This document shows positions 34,985 to 46,229 of a DNA stretch of 64,000 nt, one piece after another. Position numbers and translations under genes: made by a program. This DNA is from Cenococcum geophilum 1.58 (taxonomy: Eukaryota > Ascomycota > Dothideomycetes > Gloniales > Gloniaceae): positions 1,648,367-1,712,366 of the forward strand of contig KV748198.1 in assembly GCA_001692895.1 (NCBI GenBank), read 5' to 3'. Below the pieces are notes generated by a model, which saw nothing but the letters and a program-made list of their open reading frames with translations, did no database searches and was not told the DNA's origin. The first letter of the stretch is position 1. Each line of letters opens with the position of its first letter.

Positions 34985-36460
34985 TCGCTATTCTAGCACT
35001 CTATTTACTTATTAAGGTACTTTAAGGGTCTAGGTTCGTTAGGGTAATAACTATAAAATTTCTAAAGCTTATAGAGACTACCTATAAAGTTCTATATAGG
35101 GTACTAAGTAGGGTCCAGGTTATACCCTTTCCAACTAACACAATATTTTAACATTCCCCTTATAAGCTTACAGGCTAGTATTTCTTTAATTTCTCATTTA
35201 TTATCGCTATTAACTTAAATCGGCAGGGGAGGTTTATTCTTTTATCTAGGTAATAGGTCATTTGCGGCTTTCTATAGTTTATCTAAAGAGAAAATAGGGT
35301 AAACTTTAATTAAATCTGGGAGCTTTACTTTATATATATTACCTATCTTCTTAAGAACCTTATACGGTCCTGCTATCTAATAGTTTAGCTTACAGCTAGG
35401 TCGTTCCGTCTTCTAGTTCTTTATTATAACCTAGACCATATCTCCTACGGCAAAATTAGGCTCTCGCCTATGCTTATTCGCCTACTGTTATATTAATTTC
35501 TAAGCCTTTTTTAGATTTATATAGGCTACTATCTAGGCTTCCTCTAAGCGCTTAGCGTACTGCTAGGCTTCCTTATAAGATAGTTTTTAGCGTACGGTCT
35601 AAGGTCCTTCTGGTCTTTTCCAGTCAAAGCTTATATAGGGTAAGTAGCCCATTTTTAGCTAGATAGGGGCAAATCCTATAGAATCGTAAGGTAGGGTCGC
35701 TTAGGCGTCGTCTATTAGGGGTAGTAGATCGGCCCAATTATCTTAGAAGTAGTTAACAAAGGGCCGAAGTCTCTAGTCTAAGTATTAATTTACAATTTCC
35801 GTCTAACTATCTGTCTAGGGGTGGTATGCTATAGAAAGCTTTAGCTTAATGCCTAAGATCCGGGTAAACTTATTCTAGAAAGCTAAAATAAATCACGGCC
35901 TATAATCGGATATAATAGTATCTAATAGTCCGTAAATTCGGTAGATATAGTAGATATATAGTCGGGCCGCCTCTTTAGTATTAATATTTTTATAATAGGG
36001 GATTAAGAACGGGCGCTTGCTAAAGCGGTTAACTAGGATTATAACTATATCATATCTGTTACAGTCCGTAAGTAGTTTATAAAAGTCTATAAAGATATAC
36101 TACTAGGGGCGTTCTAGTATTAGGAGTGGTTTTAATAGTCCTAAGGTCTTATCTCGTAAAATTATAGATCTATAGCAGTCGTTACAGTTCTATATATAGC
36201 GGTTAATATCCACAACTATTCTAGGCTAGTAGTAGCGGTCGCCAATAATCTTACAGGTCTTATTTTTTCTAGGGTAGGCCGTAGAGACCTAGGCATAAGC
36301 TTCGGTAATAAGCCGGGTCCGTAAATTCTATTCCTTAGCTACTACTAGCCGTTTCTAGTACTTAAGTAGTCCGTTTTCAAAGGACCGTAGGCTAGCAACG
36401 TTCTTTACCTTTTTACGGTACTCCTATAGAGAGGGGGTTGTTTAGTTAGCCTATAGTAGT
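34985..36460 (-). pseudogene. G2 chromodomain and integrase remnant
   Basis: Parallel to G1 25430-26900 line by line. Chromodomain beside the left LTR, integrase core further right. Fossil. Confidence 0.72.
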
Positions 36461-36699
36461 TTATTAATAAGGTCAAGTTCGAAGGAGTTAATAGGATATA
36501 TCTTAGCGCCTAAGGAGTCCGTACTTAGTTCTGCCCGTATCTAAGGGTTAAGGTATTCTAGTTATAGTAGCGTCTAGGTCCGTAATAAGATCTTCACAGC
36601 CGTTTAGTTATCTAGGTCTTGCTTACGCCTTATAAAAGCGTCCACACAGTTTGTAGCGCCTGGTCTATATATAATTAAGAAGTTAAACTAAGATAGGGT

Positions 36700-37910
36700 A
36701 TCTGCCTAGCGTACCTACCGGGCTATAAGGGCCTTAGTTATTATAAAGTATTCTAGGGCCTTATAATCTAAAACTACCTTAATCAGCTTAGGGGTCCCCT
36801 CTAGCTATATACGCTAGTGCTAAAAGCTAGAAATAATAGCTAGCATTTCTTTATCATGGATATAGTAGTTTAGCTTAGCATCTATTATAGTCTTTAAGTA
36901 GTATATAATAGGGTGCCACTCTCTATCCGGTTGCTTCTAGGAAAAAATACCAGCTATCACGCCGTCTAAGGCATTAGTTTCTAGCATTAAGGGCCGTTTT
37001 AGGTCAAAATAGGCAAATAGGGGAGCCGATACTAGCCGTTTCTTAACCTTATTAAAGGCTTGCCTATATATAGCGTTAAAGTAGAAGGGCTGGTCTTTTC
37101 TAGTAAGATGGTTAAGAGGCCGGGCAATCCTACTATAGTTCTTAATAAAGCGTTAGTAGAAGTTATAAAAACCTAAAAATAATTATACCCCCTTTACGGT
37201 CCGTAGGGGTGCCTACTAGTTAATTACAGCCGTCTTCTCTAGGTCGGTTTTAATTCCGTCTATACTAATAATAAAACCTAGGTACTTTATACGCTTAACA
37301 CTAAACTCTAACTTCTTAATATTAACCTAGAGGCTAGCCTCGCGGAGCTATTATAGGACTTTATAAACATACTCCTTATATTCTAGCTCATTCTCAGAGT
37401 AGATTATAATATTATCTAAATAGGCTATATAGAAGTCGTTAAGGTAGTTAAAGAGTATATTATTTATATACCGCTAGTACATAGCTAGTCCGTTAGTTAG
37501 TCTAAAAGGGAGTACCTTATATTTATACGTTCCGTAATAGGTCTAAAATATAGTAAGATCTTTAAACCCGGGGTCTATTCTAATTCGGTGGAAGGCCTAG
37601 TAGATATTAAGCTTTATAAAAAACCTTAGCTCTACTTATTTAGGCTAGAGTCTTATTAAGTAGGGGCAGCAGATAGCGGTCCTTACGGGTTATATTATTT
37701 AGCTTATAGTAGTTAATATAAAAGCAGAGTCCTCTATTTAGCTTTTTAATAAAGAGAATAGGCGAGGTAAAAGGGGCTTAACTAGGCTTAATAAAGCCCT
37801 TATTTAGGTTATTAATAAGATACTACTTTATAGCCTATAATTCGGTAATAAACTGCTTATAGAGGGGGCTAAAGCTAAAAGTATTTTCCTTGCCCTGCTT
37901 AATCTTAATC
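36700..37910 (-). pseudogene. G2 RNase H and reverse transcriptase remnant
   Basis: Parallel to G1 27150-28400; the RT D-Y-x-K-L-N-N-I-T-R-K-D-R and Y-L-D-N-I-I-I-Y lines are recognisable on the minus strand. Fossil. Confidence 0.77.
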
Positions 37911-38599
37911 TTATAGTTATACAGTCAGTAAAGTAAAAGTATATTAGACGCTGCTTTAGAAAATACGTCCTTAAATTTCTGGTATTAATAGGGCAGCTTT
38001 TATTCTACTAGTTCCTTATCTATAAGCTTACTTTCTTATCCGCTAAGCTTACTTTCCCCCTCCTTAATTATTTAATTAACTTTATATAAGCTTGTTATAA
38101 AGGTAACGGTATTAGGCTAAACCAAGTTCCGGTAGAATCCTACGGCACTAATACAGCAGATATTAACTAGTAGAAGGTCTACTAGTTTCCTTACAGCCGT
38201 TTTCCAAACCATATTTTACAGTTTAGGGTTTATAATCTTTCTTAGCTCCTATTCCATTTTCTATAGACTATCCCTCCAATCTATTAGTTTAGTGTAACGT
38301 CTAACATCCCTTATTATTCTTTATGGCTATATAGGGCCTAAGCTCTCTATAGGGGGCTTTTCTAGGTTACTACTAACTTCCTAGGTCTTTAATGCGGGTG
38401 GCGTAATATAGGTAGTCTGGGGGCAACGTAGTATATAGATCCGTTGCGAATTAAGCTATATATCTTTCTCAAAGGCCTAGTCCCTACGCACAGCATCGGC
38501 CTAGTAAATAGTATTAATCTAGGGCCGTACAAGATTTTCTATTATAATACTAATTTCTTTTATAAAGGAAGGGGTCGGGGGTAAGGTTTCGGGCCAGAT

Positions 38600-40135
38600 A
38601 AGCCATCTACTCCGTATATTAAGCTATGAGCCTAAATAGGCTAGCCATTTTTACCCTAAAATTATATTATAGCTACCTAGGTCCGTAATAAGGAAGGGAA
38701 TATTATACTACCTTCGTCTATTAACACGGAGGTAAATCCGCAAGATAGTTATAATAGGTAGCCCTATCCGCCCGTTATACCCGCAAATAGGAATTAGTTT
38801 AACTAGTTCTTTAATAGGTGCATTTAAAAAGTTAGCCAGCTTTATAGTACACTAGGTGTCTATTAAGATAAAGGCATTTACTCTAGAGTTAGCTAAAGTA
38901 GAGGTTAAAACTTAGTATCTATTGCGGAATAAAGTATAAGGGATAGTGCAGCTTCTTTTACTAACTAGCCGACCTAGATTAACATCTAATATATTAATCC
39001 CTTTTAACCCTAAAGAGGAGTCTTCCTCTAGGGTTCCTCTTTTTCCAACTCTACGCTATCCTCCTAGATTAACAGGACCTTATCCGCTTTTATATTTATT
39101 AGATAATCCTTTATACGGTAACCTTTTTAACTATAAAAAAAGCAAGCTCCTTAATTACTAAGGGCCTATATACGGGGGTTACTATATATAGGCTAAGCAT
39201 TTGCCAGACCTATAGTAGGGCTAGCCACACGGCTAGCTGCTAAATTAGCGGCGGGCTATATAGGTAGTGCTATAGGGGTTACTAATCGTGCTAGGGCATT
39301 ACGGGCCGTTCTTATATTGCTTATAGTCTGATTTAAAGGGTTTCTAGCTTTATACTATTTAGCGCGTACCCTAATTCGGCGAAGGCCTTAGTTAATAGCC
39401 AAGCACTAGTCCGTAAGTTCCTTTAGCGTCTATATAGTAGTAAAAACTAGTAGTACAGCTCGCTGTAAGTCTAGGGTAAGCTTATTAAATAGGTCTAGCA
39501 TTAAATCTTCCTGGGGAATTCAAGCCTAGCTAGCTAGGTATAGAAAGCGGGTCTAAAAGGCTAAAAAGGTCTCTAACATTTTTATATTTAGGCTTTTATA
39601 ATTAAGTTAGGCGTTCTATACTTTAAAGGGGTCCTTATAAATAGAAGATAGGTACACAATTATCTCTTCTCTAGAGAGGAAGGGATCTGCTAAGTCCTAT
39701 GCGTATCGCGGACGTAGGTGCGTCTATACATCCCCGCTAGTACAGCCAAAGACGTAGGCCATTTTAGCCTAAGTAGTAGGGAAGTAGTCCGCATTAACTT
39801 TAAGCTTATCCTATAATTAAAGCTTCNAATTATTAAANNTAGGGTTGGNTCNATCTATAAGNAANNGNGGNTCCNCNACCTTNNCGGACCGNNATAATNC
39901 TAATACTATACGTTAGGCTAGGGCCTTAAGGACTATAGCAAGTCTCTAGGTGTCTAATAACTCTTTACTAGGTATAAGGAGTTCTCTAGCTTTAAGCAGC
40001 TCTCAAAGTCGTTTAATTTCAGCATTAGCTGCTATAAGCTCTACCTAGGAGTTTAAGTTAGTTGCTGTTTTACCATTAGAGGTATTCAAAGGTCCTACAG
40101 CTGCTTTACCGGCCGCTATAGTTCTTAGCATAGTA
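38600..40135 (-). pseudogene. G2 protease and gag remnant
   Basis: Parallel to G1 29050-30531. Starts near 40130 on the minus strand. Contains the unresolved bases. Fossil. Confidence 0.65.
39827..39899. other. cluster of 17 unresolved bases (N)
   Basis: Seventeen scattered N within 73 bp, in a segment that is otherwise nearly identical to G1 at about 30230-30310. The spacing suggests a consensus of conflicting repeat reads, not a gap. Confidence 0.9.
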
Positions 40136-40354
40136 ATAAAGTTATTAGAGTAACTTCTAGTAGGATTCTATAGGGGTTCTGGTCTATGCGTATTCTATAG
40201 ATCTTATTATTCTTTTCTATTCTTCTAGTTTTATTTTGTTCTTTAAGTTCTAGTAATAGTCTTTAGGTCTGCTTCTATGTTCTATTCTTATTTATAGTCT
40301 ATAGATATTTTTTAAGTTCCTTCTTAGGAAAAAGAGTAGACGAGCTTTAAATAA

Positions 40355-40608
40355 TATTAGCGACTTAGTTAATCAAGGCACGAGCACGGCAAAAGGGTCG
40401 CGCAAGCCTATATAATTAGATTGTCTATAAACGAGGATCTAAAGCTAGAGAAAGGAAAGGAGACGGAGGGCGGCGCCGCTCGACGTTATATACGATCCTC
40501 TAGTCACGTGACGGCAACTGTCTAGAACTGTATAAAACTGTCTACGACTGTCTACGACTGTTTACGACTATTCGCCATAATCCACCGGTTTCCACCAGTG
40601 CCATAACA
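40355..40608 (-). repeat. G2 right (5-prime) LTR
   Basis: 254 bp, pairs with 34631-34884; gtcacgtgac at 40503-40512. Confidence 0.92.
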
Positions 40609-41116
40609 GTTGTCGGCGAGCGCCTCATAAGCTTGTAGGTCTTAAATAATATTATAATCTTAGGCAGCCCGTATCTTAGCTCGTGTAAGCTTTAGGTAGT
40701 AGTTCTATAAAAGGCGGTAATATTTATCGGGTTTTTATACTACTATTTTTACAAACGTCTCGGCATCTCGTATTTTAATTTTAATAGGTAGTAGCCCTTT
40801 CGCTTACTTATCCGTAGTTATATAGTTAATAAAAGATAAGATATTATTAATATCTACCTCCTTAGGGGTAAAGGCTAGGGCTAATAAATCGAATTCTCCT
40901 GGGATTGATTAGCGTCGTAGGTTAAGCATAGGTATTAGGTTGTTCTTTAGGTTTAATATAATAGCTAGTAAGAAATATTGTCTTACTATTATAGGTTCCT
41001 TAGAAGTATAGAGTAAGGTAACTTATAGACACGCTGCTTCTAGCAGTGCCTACAGTATTATAAAGATATAGAATTAGTCGTAGGCTAAGCGTTAGTGGTA
41101 AAAAGGCGCAATATAA
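40609..41116 (-). pseudogene. G3 gag N-terminal remnant and leader
   Basis: G3 resumes after G2. The minus strand encodes the charged N-terminal gag region, then a short leader up to the right LTR at 41117. Confidence 0.5.
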
Positions 41117-41309
41117 TGTTATGGGACGGGGGCAGTGGCTATAGAGCGTATGTATTTGAGGAGTTTACAAGATATTGCGCGATCGATCGTAAGGGTCGAG
41201 GGTGCAAGGAGGTAATATACCTACGCGTAGCTAATATAAGCTATACGTAAGGTGTACGCAAGAGTACGGGGCTCTCCTATAGAGGCCCCTATAATGGGGT
41301 TCCGTAATA
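41117..41309 (-). repeat. G3 right (5-prime) LTR
   Basis: 193 bp, pairs with 23065-23257. Confidence 0.88.
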
Positions 41310-43612
41310 AAGAGGTTAGGGGTTAATATACTACTTTAGTTCTAACGCCTTTTTAATATCTTATAGTATTATAGTAAAGATCTTATAGTTTTATTTTCTT
41401 ACTAATAAATAAAAAGGTGCGGCTTATATTATATAAAATTTAAGGGGTTTTAATATATTATCTTTACATTCTTTACCGCGATTAGCAGTTATAACTTTAT
41501 TATATTAGTTTAAGGTTTATAGTAAGGGCAATTTATATTATATTAAATTTAAATAGTTACATATATATTTATAGGGTAAGTAGTATTTTAAGTAATAACT
41601 TTAGTAGTAAGTTATACGGAATTTTAGTATTTCTTTAACCCAGCTAATTAAAGAGTTATCTTATTTTAGCTATTTATATCTAAGTATTACTTTATAATAC
41701 TTTAAGGGTGTTATAAATAGGGAAATATATTTAAGGTATTTACTTATTTATATCTTTATAAGAGTATAGTACGTTAGTTTACTATATATTAAAGACTTAC
41801 TATTAAAGCCTTATAGGCCTTAAGGCTTATTAAGTTTTTATGTAGTTTATATTAATAAAGCCTATATTAGTGGCTCCGCTATCCATAAGGATTTATATTT
41901 TCTTCCATTTTCTAAATATTTAAATTTCGCTAAGTATATTAAGGAAGTTATGTTATATATTAGCGCTAGAAGAGCCTAGATACTTATACTCTTCTACTTT
42001 TTATTCTAAGGCGCGACTTAGCTTTAGAATAATTTGTTTTTTTAAATTAACTAAAGGTAAGATGCTTTATAGTAACTAAATATAATTTATAAAATAAGTA
42101 TAATTTAAGGATTAAGAGGAACTACGTTAGACATTTTTAAAAGGGTAAGTTTGGCAATTTCTTTAAATATATCCCCTTTTACTAACGTATTCCACTAGCG
42201 AATGTTATAAACCACTAAGTGTCGCATGTTAAAACTTACTAAAAATTAGGAAATTTATACCTTAATATTTTAACAACCACTTAATAATAAATTCTAATAA
42301 TTTATATTTAGACTTTTATATACACTTTACAGTTTATCTTAAAGGTGCATAGTAATTAGTTTAGTGGTTGTTAAGATATAGTAATTTGGCTTATTTTAGC
42401 CCCTAAATTTTAATATCTTAAAAACTACTTAACTAATTACTATATAACTTTAATATAGGCTATAAAGTATATATAAAAGTCTAAATATAAATTATTAGAA
42501 TTTATTATTAAGTGGTTGTTAAAATATTAAGGTATAAAATTCCCAATTTTTAGTGGGGTTTGACGTGCGACACTTAGTGGTTTGCGACTTTCGCTGGTGG
42601 AATACGTTATATCTAAAGTATTCTCTATTTATAGCTTATATTCTTTATTTATTAGTTCCTAAGGGTATATAAAATTAAGTAGTATTAAGGTCTATAGGGT
42701 ATATACTGGTTTTATAGAGTTTTAAATATAAAGTATAATTAGCTTTAGGGAATGAGTCTACTTATTATATTAAAGGTCCTTATTAATTTGTTAACATATT
42801 ATAGCAAATTTAGGTAAGTCCTTTAGTAGTTCTCTACCTACTAACTATACTCTAATTTTATCTAAAATAGCTTAATAGAAAGCAGTAACTTTAGCGGCTT
42901 TATTTTAATCTAGTTTACTAATAAGGCCTAAAAATTCTAGAAAGAAGCTGGTAAAGTCTCGGTTCCGTTATTATAGGGTTTTAAGTTTAGTAAAAGCTGT
43001 ATATTTACGGCTAGCGTTATTATATATTATTTCTAATAGAGAGATAAAGATTTTAAAATTAATAAAGGTACTATTATAGAAGAATGCGGCTATAGTTTAT
43101 ATAGCATTTTTACTTAAATAAGACATTCTATAGCTAACCTTACTAGCTTTAGTAGGGTATTAGTTATAGTTTATTAAAAGTTTAAAACGAAGCTTAGTTA
43201 TAAAGGGATATAGGTTATTTTAATTTCTATTAAATATTAGAGGGTTAAGGAGCTTTTTAGATTTTATAATAGGTACCGGGTTTATTATAGGTATAGGTTA
43301 AGCTACTATTACTAGTTTAGGGTTTATATTTAATAGGTCGGATTTATATATAGTTATTTTAATTTTATTTATAGGTGTTACTATTAGGGTCTCTAATATA
43401 AGTGTTTTAAGGTTACGGAGTTCTTTGTGGGTTGTTCCTATTAATTACTAATGCTAAGCTTCTAATACCGCTCGCTATTGGGCTAAAGTATCCGTAAAGG
43501 ACTGTTATATTATAGTTAACTATTCCCCAATTAGGGCTATAATGGTTATAGTTAACGCGGGGGGTTTAAGTTTATTTACTATTTTAATAGTAGTTGTTTT
43601 AATATAACGTAA
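41310..43612 (-). pseudogene. G0 RT N-terminal, protease and gag remnant
   Basis: Last G0 segment. RT N-terminal lines at 41310-41450, weak protease-like sequence after that and gag towards 43600, interrupted by the foldback MITE at 42185-42607. Individual domains are hard to fix because TA content is extreme. Confidence 0.5.
42185..42607. mobile_element. foldback MITE, 423 bp, TA target duplication
   Basis: Nearly the whole element is one long inverted repeat. The outer arms start acgtattccac(t/c)agcga and continue through ccactaagtgtcgc and ctaaaaatt; the inner arms (gtaattagttta / taactaattac) also pair, leaving a small loop near 42390-42410. It is flanked by TA (42183-42184, 42608-42609). 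TA duplication and acgta termini fit a derivative of Tc1/mariner-pogo (Fot-like) elements. No ORF. It carries RIP-type decay like its G0 host, with one arm more altered at its outer end. Confidence 0.8.
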
Positions 43613-43927
43613 TATAAGGGCGCGAAGAGACTTTAGGGAAGATTTAAAGGAATAATATAAATTCTATCTAAATCTAAGGATATATAGCTCTCGCTAAGAA
43701 CAAGACGTTATATAAAGAAGAGAAAGGAATAATAAGAAAGTTATATATTAAATAGTTAGGGGTCTTAGTGGTCGATATATGCGTACATGCGTACGCGGTC
43801 TTCGACTAACTTTAGTAGAATTTAATTGATCTGGCAGAACTTGGTAGAATTTAGTTAAAGCATTAGAATTTATCTATTGAGTGTTTTACTAAGACATTCC
43901 TACTATAACTGGGCTAGTCCTGTTATA
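43613..43927 (-). repeat. G0 right (5-prime) LTR
   Basis: 315 bp, pairs with 9484-9798; followed by ataag. Confidence 0.9.
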
Positions 43928-43932
43928 ATAAG

Positions 43933-44640
43933 CTAGAATATAATAAGTTTAAACGCGAGCCTAACTTTACTATAGGTAATATAGTCTAGGTTATAATAAA
44001 GAACTAAAGGATAGGACGGCCTAGCTATAAGCTAAACTATTAGATAGTAGGATTATATAAGGTCCTTAAGAAGATTAGCAACTTATATAAAGTAAAGCTC
44101 CTAAATTTAATAAAAGGTTACCTTATTTTCTTACTAGATAAGCTATAAAAAGCTATAGATAACCTATTACCTAAATAAAAGAACAAACCCCCCCTGCTAA
44201 TTTAAGTTGATGGCGACAATAAATAGGAAATTAAAGAAATACTAGTATATAAACTGGTAAGGAGAACGATAAAATACTACGTTAGTTAGAAAGGCTATAA
44301 CCTAGATCCTACCTAGTAGCCTATATAGAACTTTATTAGTAGTCCCTATAAGCTTTAAGAATTCTATAGCTGTTACCCTAATAAACTAGGACCCCTAAAG
44401 TACCTAGACGAGTAAATAGAGTGCTAGTATAGTAAATATAATAAGCTTTTAGAAGAATATAAAGATATAAACGCCCTATAGGGGTAATATAGATATATAA
44501 AGTATTACGGACCTTATATTGGCAGTAGTAGCACTACTAAAAAGAGATATAAACGGACTAGTAGTAGAAGTACAGGAGGTGCTAGAACCAGTTAAACCAT
44601 AGGACAAGAGGTAGCCGAGTTACGTAGTTAATTACGTTAT
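43933..44640 (+). pseudogene. plus-strand chromovirus remnant: integrase end and chromodomain
   Basis: Resumes the outer host of G0. The plus strand shows an R-x-P-x-x-T-x-G-x-x-V-W line near 43960, a G-L/P-Y/F-K-V/I-L-K-K-I line near 44050 (GPY/F module), and a chromodomain near 44250-44420 (S-x-K-G-Y-N-L-D-P-T, then F-I-S-S-P-Y-K-L). A Ser/Thr/Arg-rich tail reaches about 44590. Same family as G1/G2. No 3-prime LTR follows because G5 begins. Fossil. Confidence 0.7.
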
Positions 44641-44689
44641 AGGTTTAGAATATAGAAATATAGAAATATGGGACGTATTAACGTACTAA

Positions 44690-44910
44690 CGTACTTAGTA
44701 TATTTCTTAGGTGTAGTATTATATATTTAAAGGACTATAGTCCCTACCTAGATAGTTCTCTTCTTTGTAGTAAATCTTAGAATATAATTAGAGTTAATCT
44801 ATTAGGCAACTACTCTACTAGTTATTATTATATTATTAACTTCTCCTTAATTATATACCTAGCCTATTAATAAGTCTACTATAGTATTTCCTATAAGGCT
44901 TTATAAAACA
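44690..44910 (+). repeat. G5 left (5-prime) LTR, visible part
   Basis: Matches the coding-sense G4 LTR from the line ttagtccctacctagatag to its end at ataaaaca. The upstream part is too diverged to delimit. Confidence 0.65.
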
Positions 44911-44944
44911 TTTACTACTAAGGTTACGGTATTAATAAGTTAAA

Positions 44945-45788
44945 TAACATGCTGCTAAAAGCACTAGCTATAATGCTATTAATAGCAGCAACTACTTTAG
45001 GATTAGGTAACAATACTAGTATAATAGACACTAACCTATAACTAGTTACGGTTAGACAGCTATAGGAAATAGTTAATTAATTAATAGATAATAATATAAT
45101 ACCTAAAAAAAGGATTAATAGAATCGGAGCAGCTAAAGTTAAGCTACTATTAATTAAGCAATTTATAGGGGAGAAGTTAAAGCTTAAAGGATTCCTTATA
45201 TAAATATACTTTAAGGTTATATAAGAAGGAATAAAGCTAGTAATATCTATGGACCAAGTAGCTTACGTAGGATTGTTCCTAATAGGAAGGGCACTTAAGC
45301 GGTTTAAACCCTATCTTACGGAGGTATAAGAATATGGCATGGCAACTACTAATTAAGAAGTATAATATATGTTCGCTAGCTAAAATAGGTTTGTAGAATA
45401 GTTAATATAGATATTTAAAGACCTAAAAGTAACTATTATAGTAAAACAAAAGCTTTAAAACCTAGTATAATAAACCTTAGTAATTAAGTATATAACGTAG
45501 TTTTAAATATTAGCTATATAAGTTAAATAGAATAATAAGGCGCTTATAGCATAGTATAAACAGGGACTTAAGGTAAAAGTCTAAGATATAATTATCCTAA
45601 TAAAAGATATGGAAACCCTTAGGGAATTAATAGATTAAGCGATTAAGATTAATAATAGGATTTATTAAAGGGAGCAGACTAAAAAGGGCTAAGATAGAGT
45701 TCTATAGTTATATAAAGCGCAGAGCATATATTAATAAAATTAGAGTTAGAAACTATAGTATAGCGCAAAGCTAATAGACCTAAGTAGT
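44945..45788 (+). pseudogene. G5 gag N-terminal remnant
   Basis: Begins at the ATG at 44948, matching the gag start of G4 (complement near 53356). A leucine-rich coiled region is followed by a G-x-x-x-K-L-K-x-F-L line near 45170-45210 and G-R-A-L-x-R-F near 45285. It continues after G4. Fossil. Confidence 0.6.
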
Positions 45789-46207
45789 TGTAACGGAGCC
45801 TTATAGTGGGAACTACGGGGGACTCGTTAATGGGCCGGGTATATAGATATCAAATAAGTCAACAACGTAATAATAATTGGTGGAGTGGTTGCCTAACAGA
45901 TTAACTCTAATTATATTCTAAGAATTACTATAAGGAAGGAACTATCTAGGTAGGGACTAAGGGTCCTTAAATACACAACCGTACTCCTAAGAAAGTTGTT
46001 ACTCTGTCTGCTCTATCTGCTCTATTTACTCTATTATAGATCTTATAGATTACCCAGATTATACAGATTACATCACGTGACCTTACTTACTATTCCTCGT
46101 TATATAGTTCCACGGGTTCTATTCTAAACCGTGCTTATATTAACTAACTAGCTTCTTCTAACTCTTCTCTAAGTAGTTATAATATTGTACTTAAAGCGTT
46201 TGTAATA
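45789..46207 (-). repeat. G4 left (3-prime) LTR
   Basis: 419 bp, tgtaacggagcc to ttgtaata. It has an intact CACGTG at 46074-46079 and a run of (ctctgtctg/ctctattta) octamer-like repeats near 46000-46035. Confidence 0.92.
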
Positions 46208-46229
46208 CTATCTCCCTCCTCTTTATCTT

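Larger units (their letters stand above)
34631..40608 (-). mobile_element. Gypsy G2 (chromovirus), inserted in G3
   Basis: 254-bp LTRs at 34631-34884 and 40355-40608 and the duplication gttat / gttgt (34626-34630, 40609-40613; one transition apart). 5.98 kb, same orientation and layout as G1: chromodomain 34990-35200, integrase to about 36450, RNase H and RT 36700-37900, protease near 38640-38930, zinc knuckle near 39070-39130, gag to about 40130. The LTRs differ at about 16 of 254 positions, nearly all transitions. Structure looks whole; coding is broken many times. A cluster of unresolved bases lies in gag (39827-39899). Confidence 0.92.
23065..41309 (-). mobile_element. Gypsy G3 (chromovirus), carrier of G1 and G2
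   Basis: LTRs of exactly 193 bp (23065-23257, 41117-41309) with perfect imperfect-inverted ends (tgtcacggaac / gttccgtaata) and the shared hexamer aagagg at 23059-23064 and 41310-41315. A reversed polypurine tract (taccccccctcc) follows the left LTR. Own segments: 23065-25089, 30986-34630 and 40609-41309, about 6.4 kb in total. Parts from left to right: chromodomain, integrase, RNase H, RT, protease, zinc knuckle, gag. Younger than G0, older than G1 and G2. Heavily RIP-mutated. Confidence 0.88.
9484..43927 (-). mobile_element. Gypsy G0 (chromovirus), host of the large nest
   Basis: LTRs of exactly 315 bp at 9484-9798 and 43613-43927 and the duplication ataag at 9479-9483 and 43928-43932 fix both ends. 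A reversed polypurine tract (accccctcc) follows the left LTR, so coding is on the minus strand. Its own segments are 9484-10635, 13278-14692, 21885-23064 and 41310-43927; without the nested insertions it is about 5.9 kb. Visible parts from left to right: chromodomain, integrase with GPY/F-like region, RNase H, RT, protease and gag. Heavily RIP-mutated. It is older than C-A, C-B, G3 and the MITE, which all lie inside it. Confidence 0.88.

Noticed and set aside
23059-41315. Strict 5-bp target duplication for G3
   Set aside because: The 5-mers directly at the two LTR ends are offset by one base; the common hexamer aagagg fits better, so I report six bases.
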